From Paracentrotus lividus (Eukaryota; Echinodermata; Echinoidea; Camarodonta; Echinidae): a DNA stretch of 64,000 nucleotides. Shown piece after piece: positions 47,601-59,454 of this stretch (the stretch's first letter is position 1; every line of letters starts with the position of its first letter). Both the position numbers and the translations under genes were made by a program. The notes under the pieces were generated by a model. That model was not told the DNA's origin, made no database searches, and worked only from the letters and a program-made list of their open reading frames with translations. Where the stretch lies: contig CALNVZ010002100.1 of assembly GCA_940671915.1 (NCBI GenBank), positions 11,706,294-11,770,293 on the forward strand. Direction: 5' to 3'.

Positions 47601-50600
47601 TATTTTTGATTGATATGTTTATACCTTAATGCCTGTACTGCTGCTATGAAATGTTTTGATGTGCCCTCATTATACAAAAATAGGAATACAAACGTTAATT
47701 TACAAACTCCCTCCAAGTTTGAATAGTTAACAAATCATTTCCATTCATGACATTCAGATGATCTAGCACTGTCTCAACTATTATTATACTGCTTATACAT
47801 CTGATGATGCTGTAAAGGAACTCACAAAGGAACATGTAGGCGGGCAGGGCCTATGAGAGGAAAGACATAAGATATAGTGGAAATGATTGTGCTGGATTCT
47901 TAAGATGCCTCTGATATTATACTAGTATCAACATCCAGACAGATTCAGTGACTTGGAGAATTTAGAGTTTTTCTTGTGGATCATGATGAATTCTATTTTT
48001 TCCCTGGAAGTAAAAGGAGTAGCAAATATGAGTGGGATTTGTGATGTTGTGATTTACTTGTTATTATGATTTCCATCTTCAATGTAATATTGAAACACAC
48101 TGTTAACAAAAAAGTATTTTTACATGAAAAAAAATACAGATTGCTCCGGTTCAACTAAATATGACAATGCTGATGTGTTTTTAGGGGGTTTTGCATCCCT
48201 CCCCGTAATGTGTAAAGGAGAAAATAACAGCCCATCTGTATTTTTACATCAGAATTGATGGTTACTCTGTTGATATCAGATTTGCTGTAAAATAATGCAG
48301 CTTTTTCAAAAAGAAAATTTAATTTTACAGTGCAGGAAAATTTTGAATGATAGCCTTTTCTGCGTATTCTTCTTTCTTTTCTGTTTGATTTACTCGTTAA
48401 TGACCATCAACCTCTCTTATTTATTAGCTGTCTCTATCTCTCTCCCTTACTTTTTTTTTCCTCTCTCTCTCTCTATCTCTATTTGTCTCTCTTTATAACT
48501 TTGCCAATTTAACTCTTCCCCCTGGTCTCAAAAACCACTTCTTTCTGATTGTCTTTTTCTAATCAACTTAAACTTATTCCATCAACTTGTAGACCGATAT
48601 ATCTTCCCCCACTCTCTAGCTTTGTAATTTTTGTTTATAGAAGTTATTTGCAGACTATGTATTTCTTAAGGTCGTATATGCACGTATGCATTGCATTTCC
48701 ATGGTAACGATTCTAAAAAACCTTGTCCATGGTCATGGTGTCAAATCAACAACTTCCTGTCAGTTGTTGTAGCAAAATAGAATTTTTGCTTGACTAGAAT
48801 GGCATAGGCTTTTTGCATTTAGATCTTAATAAAGTTTAATAGAACATAACCCTTCTTAATTTGCATATGTGATCTACAAATGGAATCATAATGATATAAA
48901 AATGCAGGTTAGATTCATGGATATAGTGGATAATATCCAATTCAAACACACCAGCAATGCATAATGAATAAGATATAAACTTATAAACCTACAGTCTGTG
49001 TCCAAAAAAATGGGACAGTCGGAAAAAAAAATATTTAGGCCTGTGAAATATTTTCAAATAATGTGTGTTGTTGTATCAAAATAAAGCCAAATAATTTTCC
49101 TTGCTGATGCGCTTTGTTCTGTATAATTTGCTTTCGTAAAATAAAAGTTATGCTAAATTTTGTGCGATGAGGAACAAATCGAAATTGAGCACTTCATGGC
49201 CATTATGCGAAACCTATACACAAAGGCATGGGACGGCGTGCGAAAAATGGATTTTTCTTGATTGTAGAAAACTAGTCATATTTCAAAAATTACAACACCA
49301 AATGTGATGAAAAAAAATTGCAGGTGAAAGCCTGATCTTCCTGCTTTTTGAAAATACCAAACAATAGCAGGCTTTGATTAATCTTCATACTATGAAAAAA
49401 TGTTTTCCACTTGTACCATTTTATTTGACACAGACTGTATAATGTACAAAATTTGTTTTGTAGATATTCATGCTAATATTTCAGGCAAGTTTTACTTAAC
49501 ATACTGTTAGAACTCCCTTAGTTAAACACTCCTACTCACACTTCCCTGATTTTGTAAATTCATTTTGTTGGGTTTACAGTACAGTAAATCTTAAATTCTT
49601 TCCTTATTCTCATAAATAATAGTTGAACCAAGTTCTAGAGTGTTTACTTGCTGAAAGCTGTAAAACCCCTATTCTGGGTGGCAAAATTAAAATTTCAAAT
49701 TCATAAGCGATTGAAGAGGGAGGATAGATGGGTTTGCAGGGGTCTAGAATTATAAATTTTATGATTAAGTATCTATTATTGTTTTCACTGGAATATAAAA
49801 GAACCGTAATATCCTCTGTAAACTACATGTAGATATAATTAGCATTATCGGCCTACCCTTTACGTCCATGATTATACCAATGGTGTGTTAATCACCTTGC
49901 CTTGCTACACCCCAAAATAAGGTGATGAGGTGCTGATACCGGTCATGTTGCCCCCCATTAATCAATTACCTCCTGAACACTGTGCCCCTCCCATGCATTT
50001 AGCATGATGGTAGTTGGGCCTTAGTCAATAATCATTAGTTTTTAATTTTGCACTGCTTGGTGTCTTTCTTTTCTTTTATTCTTGTTTTTTTTTTGCTCAC
50101 AGGAAATTGATCATTGGTTGTCAAGAATATCTCAGATACATGGGGCAACAAGGCTGTGGATAGGAGAGAGAAAGTTTTGATTAGATTTTTTTTCTTTCAA
50201 AAAGCAGCCATTTCAAAATAAATTCCCCTCTGAACTTCTCATTTTGATTCAGAACTTCCATAACATGGATTAATTAGGGTACATATCATATAACATTCAA
50301 ACAATTATAGAAAACGCCATAATCATTCCAGATCTTGTGAATGTTTATGATGTTGTTTTGTTCATGGAGCTCCAATATTCTTTAGTTATGACAAAAGAGC
50401 AACATTTTACTACACACCTTCTTTAGTCATTTAATCACAACTTCCATAACATGAATTAAAGAGGATATTTCCTATATCCTTCATAAACAATAAAGCTTCA
50501 GTAGATGTTTGTTTAAGGTGGTATAAGTCTTTTTAAAGTGTGAAATTTTTGTGCAGATTCATATTATACCAGTGTCCTGTAACATAGAGAGTTACCAGCA

Positions 50601-51358
50601 AATTAAAAGTAACCATTCAGGATCCTTCTTGCATAGAGCTCATGCATAAAAGTTTCACTGTGAACCAATCAGAATGGTTATTTCATATTTACAATTGATC
50701 ATAACTCTTTATGTTACTAAGTACATACATGGATAGATGGGCATTAACTCATGATTTAATAACCCTCTGCCTCTCATAACAACATGATGTCGTTTAGCAT
50801 AGCATATGATGCTATACAATTTATAAAACTTTTATAGATTGCTCAGCTTTTCCAAAGATTATGCAAGCATACATGTGTTACCCTATTGTTCAAAGACTTT
50901 GTACAAAAAATTGTCATGTTATGGGGATAATTAGGGTAGATAAAAATCAGAAAGTATTATTAATGTTGAACATTAACTTTGTAATCAAAGAAATGCATCA
51001 TTGAAAATAGTTTTCCACTCAGTGTTAAGTAATTACTTATATGCTTTCCTAAAGAAAATTCAAATTTTCTAATTTAAGAATAAAGGCTTTCAAACAAATG
51101 TTGCTAAGTCTATTTGTGTAACTAGACCTCTGCTATGCAAAGTTAATGTCTTATCAGATGACATAAAGGAAAAACTTTGGAAGAAAACTCTGAAAAGCGA
51201 TCGTTTGACTGACATTAGAAGCTGACTTACTTACCAAAACTGGATCTGCAAAACTGTTGTTGTGGATGTTCAGGCATGCACATGCATTGAGCAGTTCCTT
51301 TGCTGTCTTTACTGAGCGCAAACACCAGAAACCACAAAAACATAAGTGATTGCGCCAT
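38475..51358 (-). CDS. TIMP-B: metalloproteinase inhibitor of the TIMP family
   Basis: Four exons on the minus strand join in frame: 51358-51235, 42079-41837, 40146-40019 and 38687-38475. The GT-AG introns are 9155, 1690 and 1331 bp with phases 1, 1, 0, the same as TIMP-A. The product is 235 residues. Residues 1-24 are a signal peptide. The mature protein would start at Cys25 with Cys-Met-Cys, then His-Pro-Gln-Gln and Phe-Cys37. In TIMPs the free amino group and carbonyl of this first Cys chelate the catalytic zinc of matrix metalloproteinases. Exon 2 contains the OB-fold strands and the Tyr-Val-Ile-Thr-Gly strand. Exons 3-4 hold the remaining cysteines, 14 in all against the usual 12. The C-lobe ends shortly after the last Cys, a size normal for TIMPs. 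Expected role: secreted inhibitor in extracellular matrix remodelling. Introns contain several MITEs. Confidence 0.94.
39308..39777. mobile_element. Tc1/mariner-like MITE, copy 1 (TIMP-B intron 3)
   Basis: TA flanks inverted ends CAGTCTGTGTCAAATAAAAT and CAGTCTGTGTAAAAAAAAAT, each leading into GGTACAA. The internal sequence is shared with the element at 48990-49439, in opposite orientation. There is no transposase frame; TA targets suggest Tc1/mariner. Confidence 0.85.
40019..40146 (-). CDS. TIMP-B exon 3
   Basis: A 128-nt exon, acceptor atcctttag, donor GAG|gtaagagc, phase 1 to phase 0. It encodes Ala-Thr-Cys-Asp-Trp and the helix with Leu-Thr-Lys-Ile-Gln, ending Tyr-Cys-Asn-Thr-Cys-Glu. 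These match TIMP Cys99, Cys124 and Cys127. Confidence 0.93.
40801..41038. repeat. Fold-back repeat enclosing a SINE-like tail (TIMP-B intron 2)
   Basis: Inverted blocks GGTACAAACTTTGTAC and TTCGGTTAGC (40825-40850) recur in reverse order at 40988-41038, and each side also forms its own hairpin around GTACAAAG. Between them is CGCCTTGAGCACTCTACAG with GTGCGCAATACAAAT, a pattern common in invertebrate short repeats. Confidence 0.65.
41837..42079 (-). CDS. TIMP-B exon 2
   Basis: A 243-nt exon, acceptor ccatttccatccag, donor ACAG|gtaggt, phase 1 to phase 1. It encodes the OB-fold core with V-V-K-V-E-R-I-Y-K-G, a Cys equivalent to TIMP Cys70, and Tyr-Val-Ile-Thr-Gly. The segment is Met- and Arg-rich compared with TIMP-A exon 2. 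Confidence 0.93.
42730..42767. repeat. (GA)n microsatellite
   Basis: GA dinucleotides with occasional GTGA and GGGA interruptions, inside TIMP-B intron 1. Confidence 0.85.
43144..43648. mobile_element. 505-bp element with ~70-bp terminal inverted repeats
   Basis: The left end GTGTGTTCAATGTCCAGTTT and the following ~50 bp (including ATTTATACGC and ACAAAACGCAAT) recur inverted at the right end with few mismatches. The interior has extra CGTTTAAA and GCGTTTGT motifs in both orientations. No clear target duplication and no transposase. The overlapping frames on both strands are shadows. Confidence 0.75.
48990..49439. mobile_element. Tc1/mariner-like MITE, copy 2 (TIMP-B intron 1)
   Basis: TA flanks CAGTCTGTGTCCAAAAAAAT on the left and CAGTCTGTGTCAAATAAAAT on the reverse-complemented right. 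The body matches the copy at 39308-39777 in inverse orientation, including the ATTGTAGAAAACTAGTCATA segment. Copies differ by scattered substitutions and small indels. Confidence 0.85.
50572..50724. mobile_element. ~150-bp MITE, copy 1 (GTGTCCTGTAACAT family)
   Basis: The left end GTGTCCTGTAACAT...GAGAGTTA and the internal blocks GTAACCA, CACTGTGAACCAATCAGA and CTTTATGTTAC are shared with 61043-61204. The right terminus here is degenerate. Confidence 0.65.
51235..51358 (-). CDS. TIMP-B exon 1 (signal peptide and N-terminus)
   Basis: ATG at 51358; donor TTTTG|gtaag at 51234; 124 nt, phase 1 out. It encodes a signal peptide (hydrophobic core residues 5-15) ending Thr-Ala-Gln, then Cys-Met-Cys-Met-Pro-Glu-His-Pro-Gln-Gln. 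An in-frame Met at residue 6 could substitute as start without altering the mature protein. Confidence 0.93.
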
Positions 51359-51695
51359 CAGTCTATTTAAAACCCTCATCAATTCCATCCCCCACTTTAA
51401 AAACAATCCTCAAGATAAGTATATCCCCTGCTTCTGCGCCAGATGTAGGAATGGATGAAGACAATTCAAACAAGTGGTTTCAGGGCAGTTTGTCCAAGAT
51501 TAATTTCCTAATCCAATGTCCAATTAGATATCTGGTTGGTCATTGAGATAATCCACTTTAGAAATGTTTGGGTACGTAAGCACTTTAGATCCAGGATGAG
51601 TCCTGGTGATGCAGGAGAAGAGAGAGAGTAAGAGGAGTTGTGTTTACTACGACGACGACGATTACTACGTCAAGTTGGCAAGACTTGTTGGCATT

Positions 51696-51733
51696 GAGTG
51701 AAGCAGATCGGTAAAGCCCCCTTTGTATTTATA
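51696..51733 (-). promoter_or_regulatory. Candidate TIMP-B core promoter
   Basis: Minus-strand TATAAATA (51733-51726) has a TTCACTC initiator-like motif whose A (51699) is 34 nt from the first T. This would give a 5' UTR of about 340 nt. Weaker than the TIMP-A case because the ATG is far and an untranslated exon is possible. Confidence 0.35.
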
Positions 51734-53175
51734 TGGACTTCCCCTACAGGAAATACTCTAGTGGTATGTGCTCCCCCTGGAAATACAGGATATGTCTACT
51801 TCACCTCTTTGTATGCTGATATACCAATATCCCCCTCCCCTACCCTTCCCATTCTCTGTCTATCTCTCTCTCTCTCTCTCTCTCTTTCTAAATTGAAATA
51901 CAGAAAAGTAGATTTTAATATGTTATTTTATTCCTCCACCCTCGTTCAGTTGATACTATTTCTCTTTCTCCTTCTCTCTAAAGGTGGCGTCACAATGTCC
52001 CGAAGTTGAGCAAAGATGGACTCACGAATGTGAATGTGAAATGTAAGGTTCGCGCAAAGTTAGACCTGAACTTGGTCAACAGCCAAAGAAGAGCCAAAAG
52101 GAGAACAATGTATGCAGAAGGTTACATGATGGCACCCAAACTTTACACACCTTCGTGATCAGAGCAGAATTTGAAATTTTCCATGATCGTATGTCCATCC
52201 GTGCTCAACTTTGGACAATGTGACGCAGGCTTTTGTAAATCTCCTTACAACTCTTTATACATATTAATCTTACTTTACATTCATTGTCATATATCTCTCC
52301 TTTATCTCTATCTCTCTTTCTGTTTTTCTTACTCTCCTTGCCGACTTTCTCTTTTTCACTTTTGTATAATTGAAACTCACATTTTCAGAGTTTAATTATC
52401 ATGAATATTTGAATGACCAACTACAATCATGAATTTGCTACCAGTTCCATACAGACAACTTCCAACAAACCATGTTAATAATAATGTATTTTTTTTAAAA
52501 TTCAAAAACCAATGATTGTACTGAGTATCAAAGTTTATATTACAGAATTTTTAACCTCGACTGTCCTTTCATCCTTTATTTTCTGTGTTGTTTTCTTTTG
52601 GCGGGCAAAATTATTAGTTTCCTCTGTTTTTCACTACCTTTTGTACATTTTTTTCGTACAAGGTTGGCAAACATCTTTTATCTCTTCCAAACTTTGATTG
52701 CAAATAAAGGAAGTAATGTAATCCAATATTTGACATTTTATGAAATGTTTCCTATTCACTTCCTGCCTCATTTCCTCTGTATTTGTTTGAAATAAAAAAT
52801 GTTTGGAGCTATATTTAGACCACTTTCTCTCCATGAGTCCTCCCGACTACGTCACGGGGCCATTAGACACACCCCTGGTGGAGTGGTAGAAGCTCCCTAA
52901 CAGGAAGTTATTAAGGTGCTATTCAGAGATTGCTATCGGCCATCCCAGATTTTGAGGTCAGAATCATTTGATATCAATGTGGTCATTACTTTATGAACCC
53001 TTACCCCTTCTATTCTCTTCCTACACTGCATCATTCCATCTCCTCCCTCTCTGTCTCTCACTCACTTGTCTACTTCTTTGATCTGTTGTTACTGTTTTCG
53101 TCATCATCTTCTGATTTGTTCAAAAGCTTTGTGTGTTGTACTTTTTTCTCAATAATGTGCACATTTCCATCTAAT
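51734..53175. other. TIMP-B upstream flank
   Basis: No gene supported. A (CT)n array lies at about 51858-51885 and a CT-rich segment at about 52296-52350. Short frames are low-complexity or chance. Confidence 0.45.
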
Positions 53176-54564
53176 TGTCCCCGCCGAACGAGTTCGAGCA
53201 AGGGACTATGAAACGGGCTCCGTACGTATGTGTGTGTGTCCGTGCGTCCGTCCGTCCGTCCGTCCGTCCGTCCGTCCGTGCGTCCGTATGTGAGTTCAAT
53301 TTGCTACTCCTTCGCCATTTTTCATCCGATTCCGTTTGCTTTATATGATAGCACTAGGTGATGGCTACCAAACTTCTTCACAGAATTTTGACCTTTGACC
53401 TTTGACCCTGATTTTGATCCTATATATTGTTAATTGGCTACAAAATGCTACCCTTCGCCATTTTTCATCCGATTTCGATTCTGTTTGCTTTATATGATAC
53501 CACTAGGTGAGGGCTACAAAAACTTCTTCACAGAATTTTGACTTTTGACCCTTTGACCTTTGACCTTCATTATTGACCTATATTGTTAATTGGCTACGAA
53601 ATGCTACTCCTTCGCCATTTTCATTCGATTTCGAATCCGTTTGCTTTATATGATAGCACTAGGTGAGGGCTACAAAATTTCTTCACAGAATTTTGACTTT
53701 TGACCCTTTGACCTTTGACCTTGATTTATACTTATATTGTACATTGGCTACAAAATGCTACTCCTTCACCATTTTTCTTCCGATTTCGATTCCGTTTGCT
53801 TTATTGTGATAGCACTAGTTGATGGCTACAAAATTTCTTCACCGAATTTTGACCTTTGACCTTTATTTTTACCTATATTGTTAATTGGCTACAAAATGCT
53901 ACTCCTTCGCCATTTTTCATCCGATTTTTATTCCGTTTGCTTTATATGATAGCACTAGGTGATGGCTACCAAACTTCTTCACAGAAATTTTGACCTTTGA
54001 CCCTGATTTTGACCTATATTGTTAATTGGCTACAAAATGCTACTCCTTCGCCATTTTCCATCCGATTTCGATTCTGTTTGCTTTATATGATAGCACTAGG
54101 TAATAGCTACAAAACTTCTTCACAGAATTTTGACCTTTGACCTTTGACCTATATTGTTAATTGGCTACAAAATGCTACTCCTTCGCCTTTTTTCATCCGA
54201 TTTCGATTCTGTTTGCTTTATTTATGATAGCACTAGGTAATAGCTACAAAACTTCTTCACAGAATTTTGACCTTTGACCTTTGACCTATATTGTTAATTG
54301 GCTACAAAATGCTAATCCTTCGCCATTTTTCATCCGATTTCGATTCTGTTTGCTTTATGTGATAGCGCTAGGTGAGGACTACAAAACTTCTTCACAGAAT
54401 TTAGACTTTTGACCCCTTTGACCTTTGACATTGACTTTGACCTATTGTACATTGGCTACAAAATGCTACTTCTTCGCCATTTTTTACCCGATTTCGATTC
54501 TGTTTGCCTTATGTGATAGCACTGATCGTGATATAATGGGAATTTTACATTATCGGCGGGGACA
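53176..54564. mobile_element. 1.4-kb TIR element with nine ~144-bp units and DR1 motifs
   Basis: Exact 12-bp inverted termini TGTCCCCGCCGA bound the element. After a (GTCC)n run at 53247-53279 come nine direct units. Their TTCGCC (once TTCACC) anchors lie at 53321, 53454, 53611, 53764, 53906, 54047, 54182, 54319 and 54473, giving spacings of 133-157 bp. Most units contain TGACCTTTGACC in one to three overlapping copies. No transposase frame. Organisation parallels the 14.7-kb element, in inverse motif orientation. Confidence 0.85.
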
Positions 54565-57500
54565 TATATTACGCATCGCGTAATTTACTAATCCACTTGT
54601 TTTAATCCTGGCTTCCCTCTTTGTTTTATGACTTGTCCTTAAAACCTAAATATATACAGTTTGATAGATATTGTCTTCATTTATTCTATTCCAAAATAAA
54701 AACTTTACTTTTTAACCAGATCATTTTGGGGTTGAAATGGTCTTAATATACTGGTGTTGAAGCCCTGACACAAAATAAATATAAATTATTAATTTTAAAC
54801 AAACACATCCATCCTGTGATTTCATATCTCCATCTATGTGGTGTTTATAAAGTCTTGAGATAGAGAACACATGTGATTGGTTAGATTATCACACTCGTGC
54901 AGTGTTTAGATCCCATCCCCCATGCTGTCTCTCAAAGCCAATCACGATGGGAGAGCTCAGGGATGAAGAATCAACATCTATTCTTACATTAGGCGGTGCT
55001 ATACCAGCTCAAGCTCGCCAAATAGCACACTGTGAGGTGGATCAGGAGAAAAAAGTCAAGCACGAAGTTGACGATACATTAGCATCAGCTCAGCCAGCTG
55101 AATCTCACGATACAGTTTTACAATCTGACCTCATGCTTGACGAGCCCTGTATGTTGTGCATAATGGAATCGGGCTTAGGTATCATGCTAGTGCAGCACTG
55201 CTAAATTAGCATGCTGTTGCGAGGCAAAACTGCAAAGCTATCTCGAGTTTGAAAATAAGCCCAAGATGACCTTGGGCAGAAATTTCACCCAACTTAGCAG
55301 TCTATTTAAGAGAAATAGCATAATACTCTCTGATTGAGCGAATTCAACGGATCAGAAAATGGCGCTATTTCCCTTGCTTGAGCTAGTGCAGATCCACCAA
55401 GTGGATGCCCGAGAAACATGGACCTAGCTGGAGGATGTATTTTAACATCATTTTTCATATCCTGTTTTCGATTAATCTTGTCCATCTAACAAACCATGTT
55501 AACATTGTAAAACATGACTACATGGTTATAAACATGTTTCTTTTACACCACCTATTAAACAATAAGTGGTAATGTAACTGTTATTTTTCAAATAGGTGAC
55601 AACAGGTGATATTGTGATATTATTATTGCTTTATTTATTTATGTAAGTAGTTTGATAGTAGATAGAAGATAAAAATGAACATGATCACCTCCTTCCTAGA
55701 TCCTCCTTTTGTTCTCTTTCTATCTATGTAAAAAAATATATAAAAAAACATAACTGTTTATTTGTGGTTAATTGAACAACACATCTGCCAAATCTAAAAG
55801 AGATAGATAAAAAGTTGAGGTCAAATGATTAAATACATCTTGTAAGTATTTTTCAAGACTGCTTGTATTAATTAGTGTTAAACAACCAGAAATAAACAAA
55901 ATATTACAGAGAGAGGGAATACAGGGTTGTATATTTTGTTGTTTTTTGTTTTTTTATTATAATTCATAACAAAAATGAAAAATGTGTAGACTCAGATCAT
56001 TGGTCACCCAATGGTGGTTGAGTGATATGAGGGTAAAATTTGGAGATGGTTAAAACAGACCAGGAAAAAAATGAAAGGAAATTACTTTGTATATACTTTC
56101 TATTTCCTGTCTGATGAAATCTTGTAAACAAATTATTTTCTCGGAAGGAAGGACTAGTAGATGTCCAAGATATTTCTAAGATATAATTCTCTGCCCGTCT
56201 CTATTCATTAATAGTTTCTTATACATACGTACACACAGCCATCCCACCCACCCCCTCCAAATGAACTATGAATTATAGATATTTCAATATTTTCTTTTTA
56301 CAAATAATAATTTTTTTTTTAAAGGAGCTAAAGCAGAAAGACTAAAGACAATAAATAAAACAAAAAATTTGCCAAATTTAAGTTGATGTTAGATGATGCT
56401 GTCATTTCATAGAATTGTTGATAGAAAGGATGTCACTTTCTTGGCCTGTGTGCCAAGCAACAGGTGTGTGCTAGGTAGATGGAAGAGCTTTGATAACAAG
56501 ACCGTGACTCACCTACTACTATATCCATCTATTTCTATGCACACTCACCTAGCCAAACATTCCCGCCAATACTAGAAATTATAACGACTACCCTGGATAT
56601 ATTCATTAGCTTATCTGCTACCAAACTGTTTCACGGTGGGTTACTACCTGAAGTAATGTTGTTGCTTTTGTCAGAGCCAAGTCTATGTTCTCTAAGGTTA
56701 AGTTTTAATATTTTTCGGGGCTATCTGCAGTTATTGTTTGCTCTGCTTGTGTATATTTTATTGTAAATTTTGACCGAAAAATTTCCCTCTTTAGACATTA
56801 TACATGTGGCCTATGACCTCTCAAAGAGAAAATAGCATCCTTTTAACTCTTATCTTATCAGGCAGTATATGGACCCATTTGAAAATGCATGAAGTGCCAC
56901 TAATTGTTCTTTTAATTTCAGGAGCTCATCTAAAAAAAGTCTTACGTAGCATTCGCTATATCATACAACAAGAGTTGTTACAATATAGAATAAATCATAT
57001 TATTGTGAGCCATCCTTTATTGCCAAAAGAGTTATAGGTTGTATTACTCAAAAAGTCATACTGCTTGCAATCTTGAGATAATGCATCAAGTTTTTTTTAA
57101 TCACAAATAGCCACCATAGGTAAAAGTGAAACACCCCCATTGGATAATGAATCATTCTAAAGTTTTAGTAAGCCCTATGATCCTGATATGAAAGATAGTG
57201 AATGCATTCTAGACAACTTTTGTTTTTGGACTGCTCCATTCCTGTAATTAGGGTTGTTTAGAATTGATTGTCACAAGCTGGTCTCATCAGTCATTTTTTA
57301 TTTGTTACCCTGTCACCTGGTGCTTCAAAAACTATACCAAGTGTGTGTGTTGTTGATGTTGTTGTTTTGTGGGGTGTTTTTTTTTTGGGGGGTGGGGAGT
57401 CATGAAGATGTAAAACTGACAGAAAGGATCAATTTGGAATGTAAACAAGATTAAGTGCATGCAAGTTAGTTTATGCTTTTTATTATTATTATTTTTTTTT

Positions 57501-59169
57501 GTGTCTAGTTTCTCTGGTTGACGTCGGTTGGATTGCTTATAATTCATATTTTAAAGTCAAAGAGAGGAGAAGTAGTTTCCCCCCCCCCCAAAAAAAAGAG
57601 AGTAAGCATAAAAGTCAAAGTGATTGTCAATGACTCACATACATATTATATACTTTTGGAGCAGCTGCCTTATTGGCTCATTAGTAAGAAACGGCCTGTG
57701 CGATAATTTGATGTGTTTTGTCACATGTAGTTAAATGCTGCTAGTGATGATTTGAAATGTTAGGCCTACTGTCCATCTGAAGTGACATTGGGTGATGACC
57801 CTTAATTTCCAGGCCCCTCTCACTATTCTTCACCTCTGCACTTCTTGAACACCATAACCCAACAGCCCAAATTTTGCAAATGAGGTTGAAATAATGTAAA
57901 CCATAGTTTAAAACGTGTCAAATGATGCAGTTTATTTTTCAATTCAATTCCATATATTCTGTATGTTTACTATACAATGATATAAAAAAAAATTGGTTGC
58001 AATAATCACCATTAATATTTGGGTTGTGTGAATGAAATCACAAAGCCGGGATTGTAAGGATTTTTTTTTAATTATTTTTTTTTAATTTTGTTCTTTATTG
58101 GTATGAAATGTGTTGTTAGGCCTAGCTTTTAGCTTGTAAAATAGTAGTTGAGCCTAAATTTCTATGTACATGCTATTTAATTTTGAAGTGAATATTGGTG
58201 ATTTTACAAACTATTTCCATTTTGTCCTGTAACATAAATTTTGTTTTTCTGTTTAATTAATTTCCATTATATTTCAATTTTAAAATGATTTCCTAGCTAC
58301 TAGTGACACTCTGTAACCATGATAACAAAGTGTTAAGGTAGAGTCTGAAATGTAGACTAATTCCCTCTTACTGCAGTGCACAAATATGTCATATTGATAT
58401 GATATCTTTCACATTAAACACAACAACATAATTAAATGGATACACTAGCAGACTAGAATGTTGTAGAAGGCATTGGGCACAAAGCCGAAACGACAACAAC
58501 ACAATAGTCACTTGCCATTCAACCCCCCCCCCCTTTCCCTTAGTCTACAGGCACAGACTTTGAACAGTCCTGCTGCATTAAATAGAGTCTGAATTTGAGA
58601 TTACATATTCTTCAGTTTATAGACACTGTACTGTGAGCTGCTATTACTCAGCTAGTGGGAATCTAGGCGTATCTCAACAGTTTAATTTTCAAATTAAAGT
58701 CTGTTTGCAGACTACCCGTCACCCAGCTGTTGCACTCAAACTTTCAGCCAATGAGAGTTTGTCTGTACAAAGAATCCCTACGACTAAGCCAGACAAAAAC
58801 ATTGCTATTCTAAGTATGTCATTGAATGTGACAGATAAACAGCATATGTGACAGACTTGTTTGCCACTATTAGGAAACAGACATTACACTTCAGTTGAAA
58901 AGATATTTTTAGTCATGTTTTCAAAGAAAATTATATTTATCAAGTATTATTTGGCATCTGATGTAGACACTTTCATTACCATTAAAAAGTTTGAGAACTC
59001 AAATCTTTTCCAGTGGTGAAATTTTACAAGAGCTTAATCAGCTCTAAGACTAAGATATTTAAGTAGTACTCTTTTTATTAGCATCCATTACTGTAAATAA
59101 AAAGACAAATTATTATCATTTCAGTGTCCTCAATCCTTCTTTCAAAATGCTGATGTTTTATGGACAGAT
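54565..59169. other. AT-rich spacer, no supported gene
   Basis: A 100-codon plus-strand frame at 54902-55204 lies in a slightly GC-richer segment with inverted CATGCTAGTGCAGCA-like repeats but has no recognised domain or splice signals. Another at 58633-58851 is equally unsupported. Poly-G and poly-C runs occur near 57386 and 57580. Confidence 0.4.
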
Positions 59170-59416
59170 TTAACCCGTTGTTTACTAAGCCCGCATATAT
59201 GCGGGCTGGAGAAACATAGAACAATCCCTCTTGTCGACTGTTTATTTCACTCATGATTTCATAAACATAAAGCCATTATATAATTTAGATTATTCTGACA
59301 TGGATCTATTTAAGCTGTCTTTGTATCACTTTTAAATGAAAAGAATTTCTTGCAAGCATGCTTGACAATTACGATTCATTTGCTTTGTAAAAAGTCCTCA
59401 GTATACAACAGGTTAA
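59170..59416. mobile_element. piggyBac-like MITE, copy 2
   Basis: TTAA at both ends, with CCCGTTGTTTACTAAG on the left and CCTGTTGTATACTGAG on the reverse-complemented right. The same internal palindrome GCCCGCATATATGCGGGC and flanking blocks as the copy at 12043-12291, in the same orientation. Confidence 0.85.
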
Positions 59417-59454
59417 ACTAACTGCATTATTAGCAACTAAATGCCTAGTAAGAA

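Larger units (their letters stand above)
42080..51234. other. TIMP-B intron 1 (9.2 kb)
   Basis: A large phase-1 intron. It holds a (GA)n run (42730-42767), a 505-bp TIR element (43144-43648), a CT-rich frame-generating stretch (44590-44790), a C-rich segment near 45190-45320 with no recognised coding function, a (CT)n run near 48455-48492, a mariner-like MITE (48990-49439) and a 150-bp MITE (50572-50724). The rest is AT-rich. Confidence 0.85.

Noticed and set aside
54902..55204. 100-codon plus-strand frame with mixed composition
   Set aside because: No recognised motif, no splice signals, and the segment contains inverted repeat pieces. Left as an unassigned spacer.
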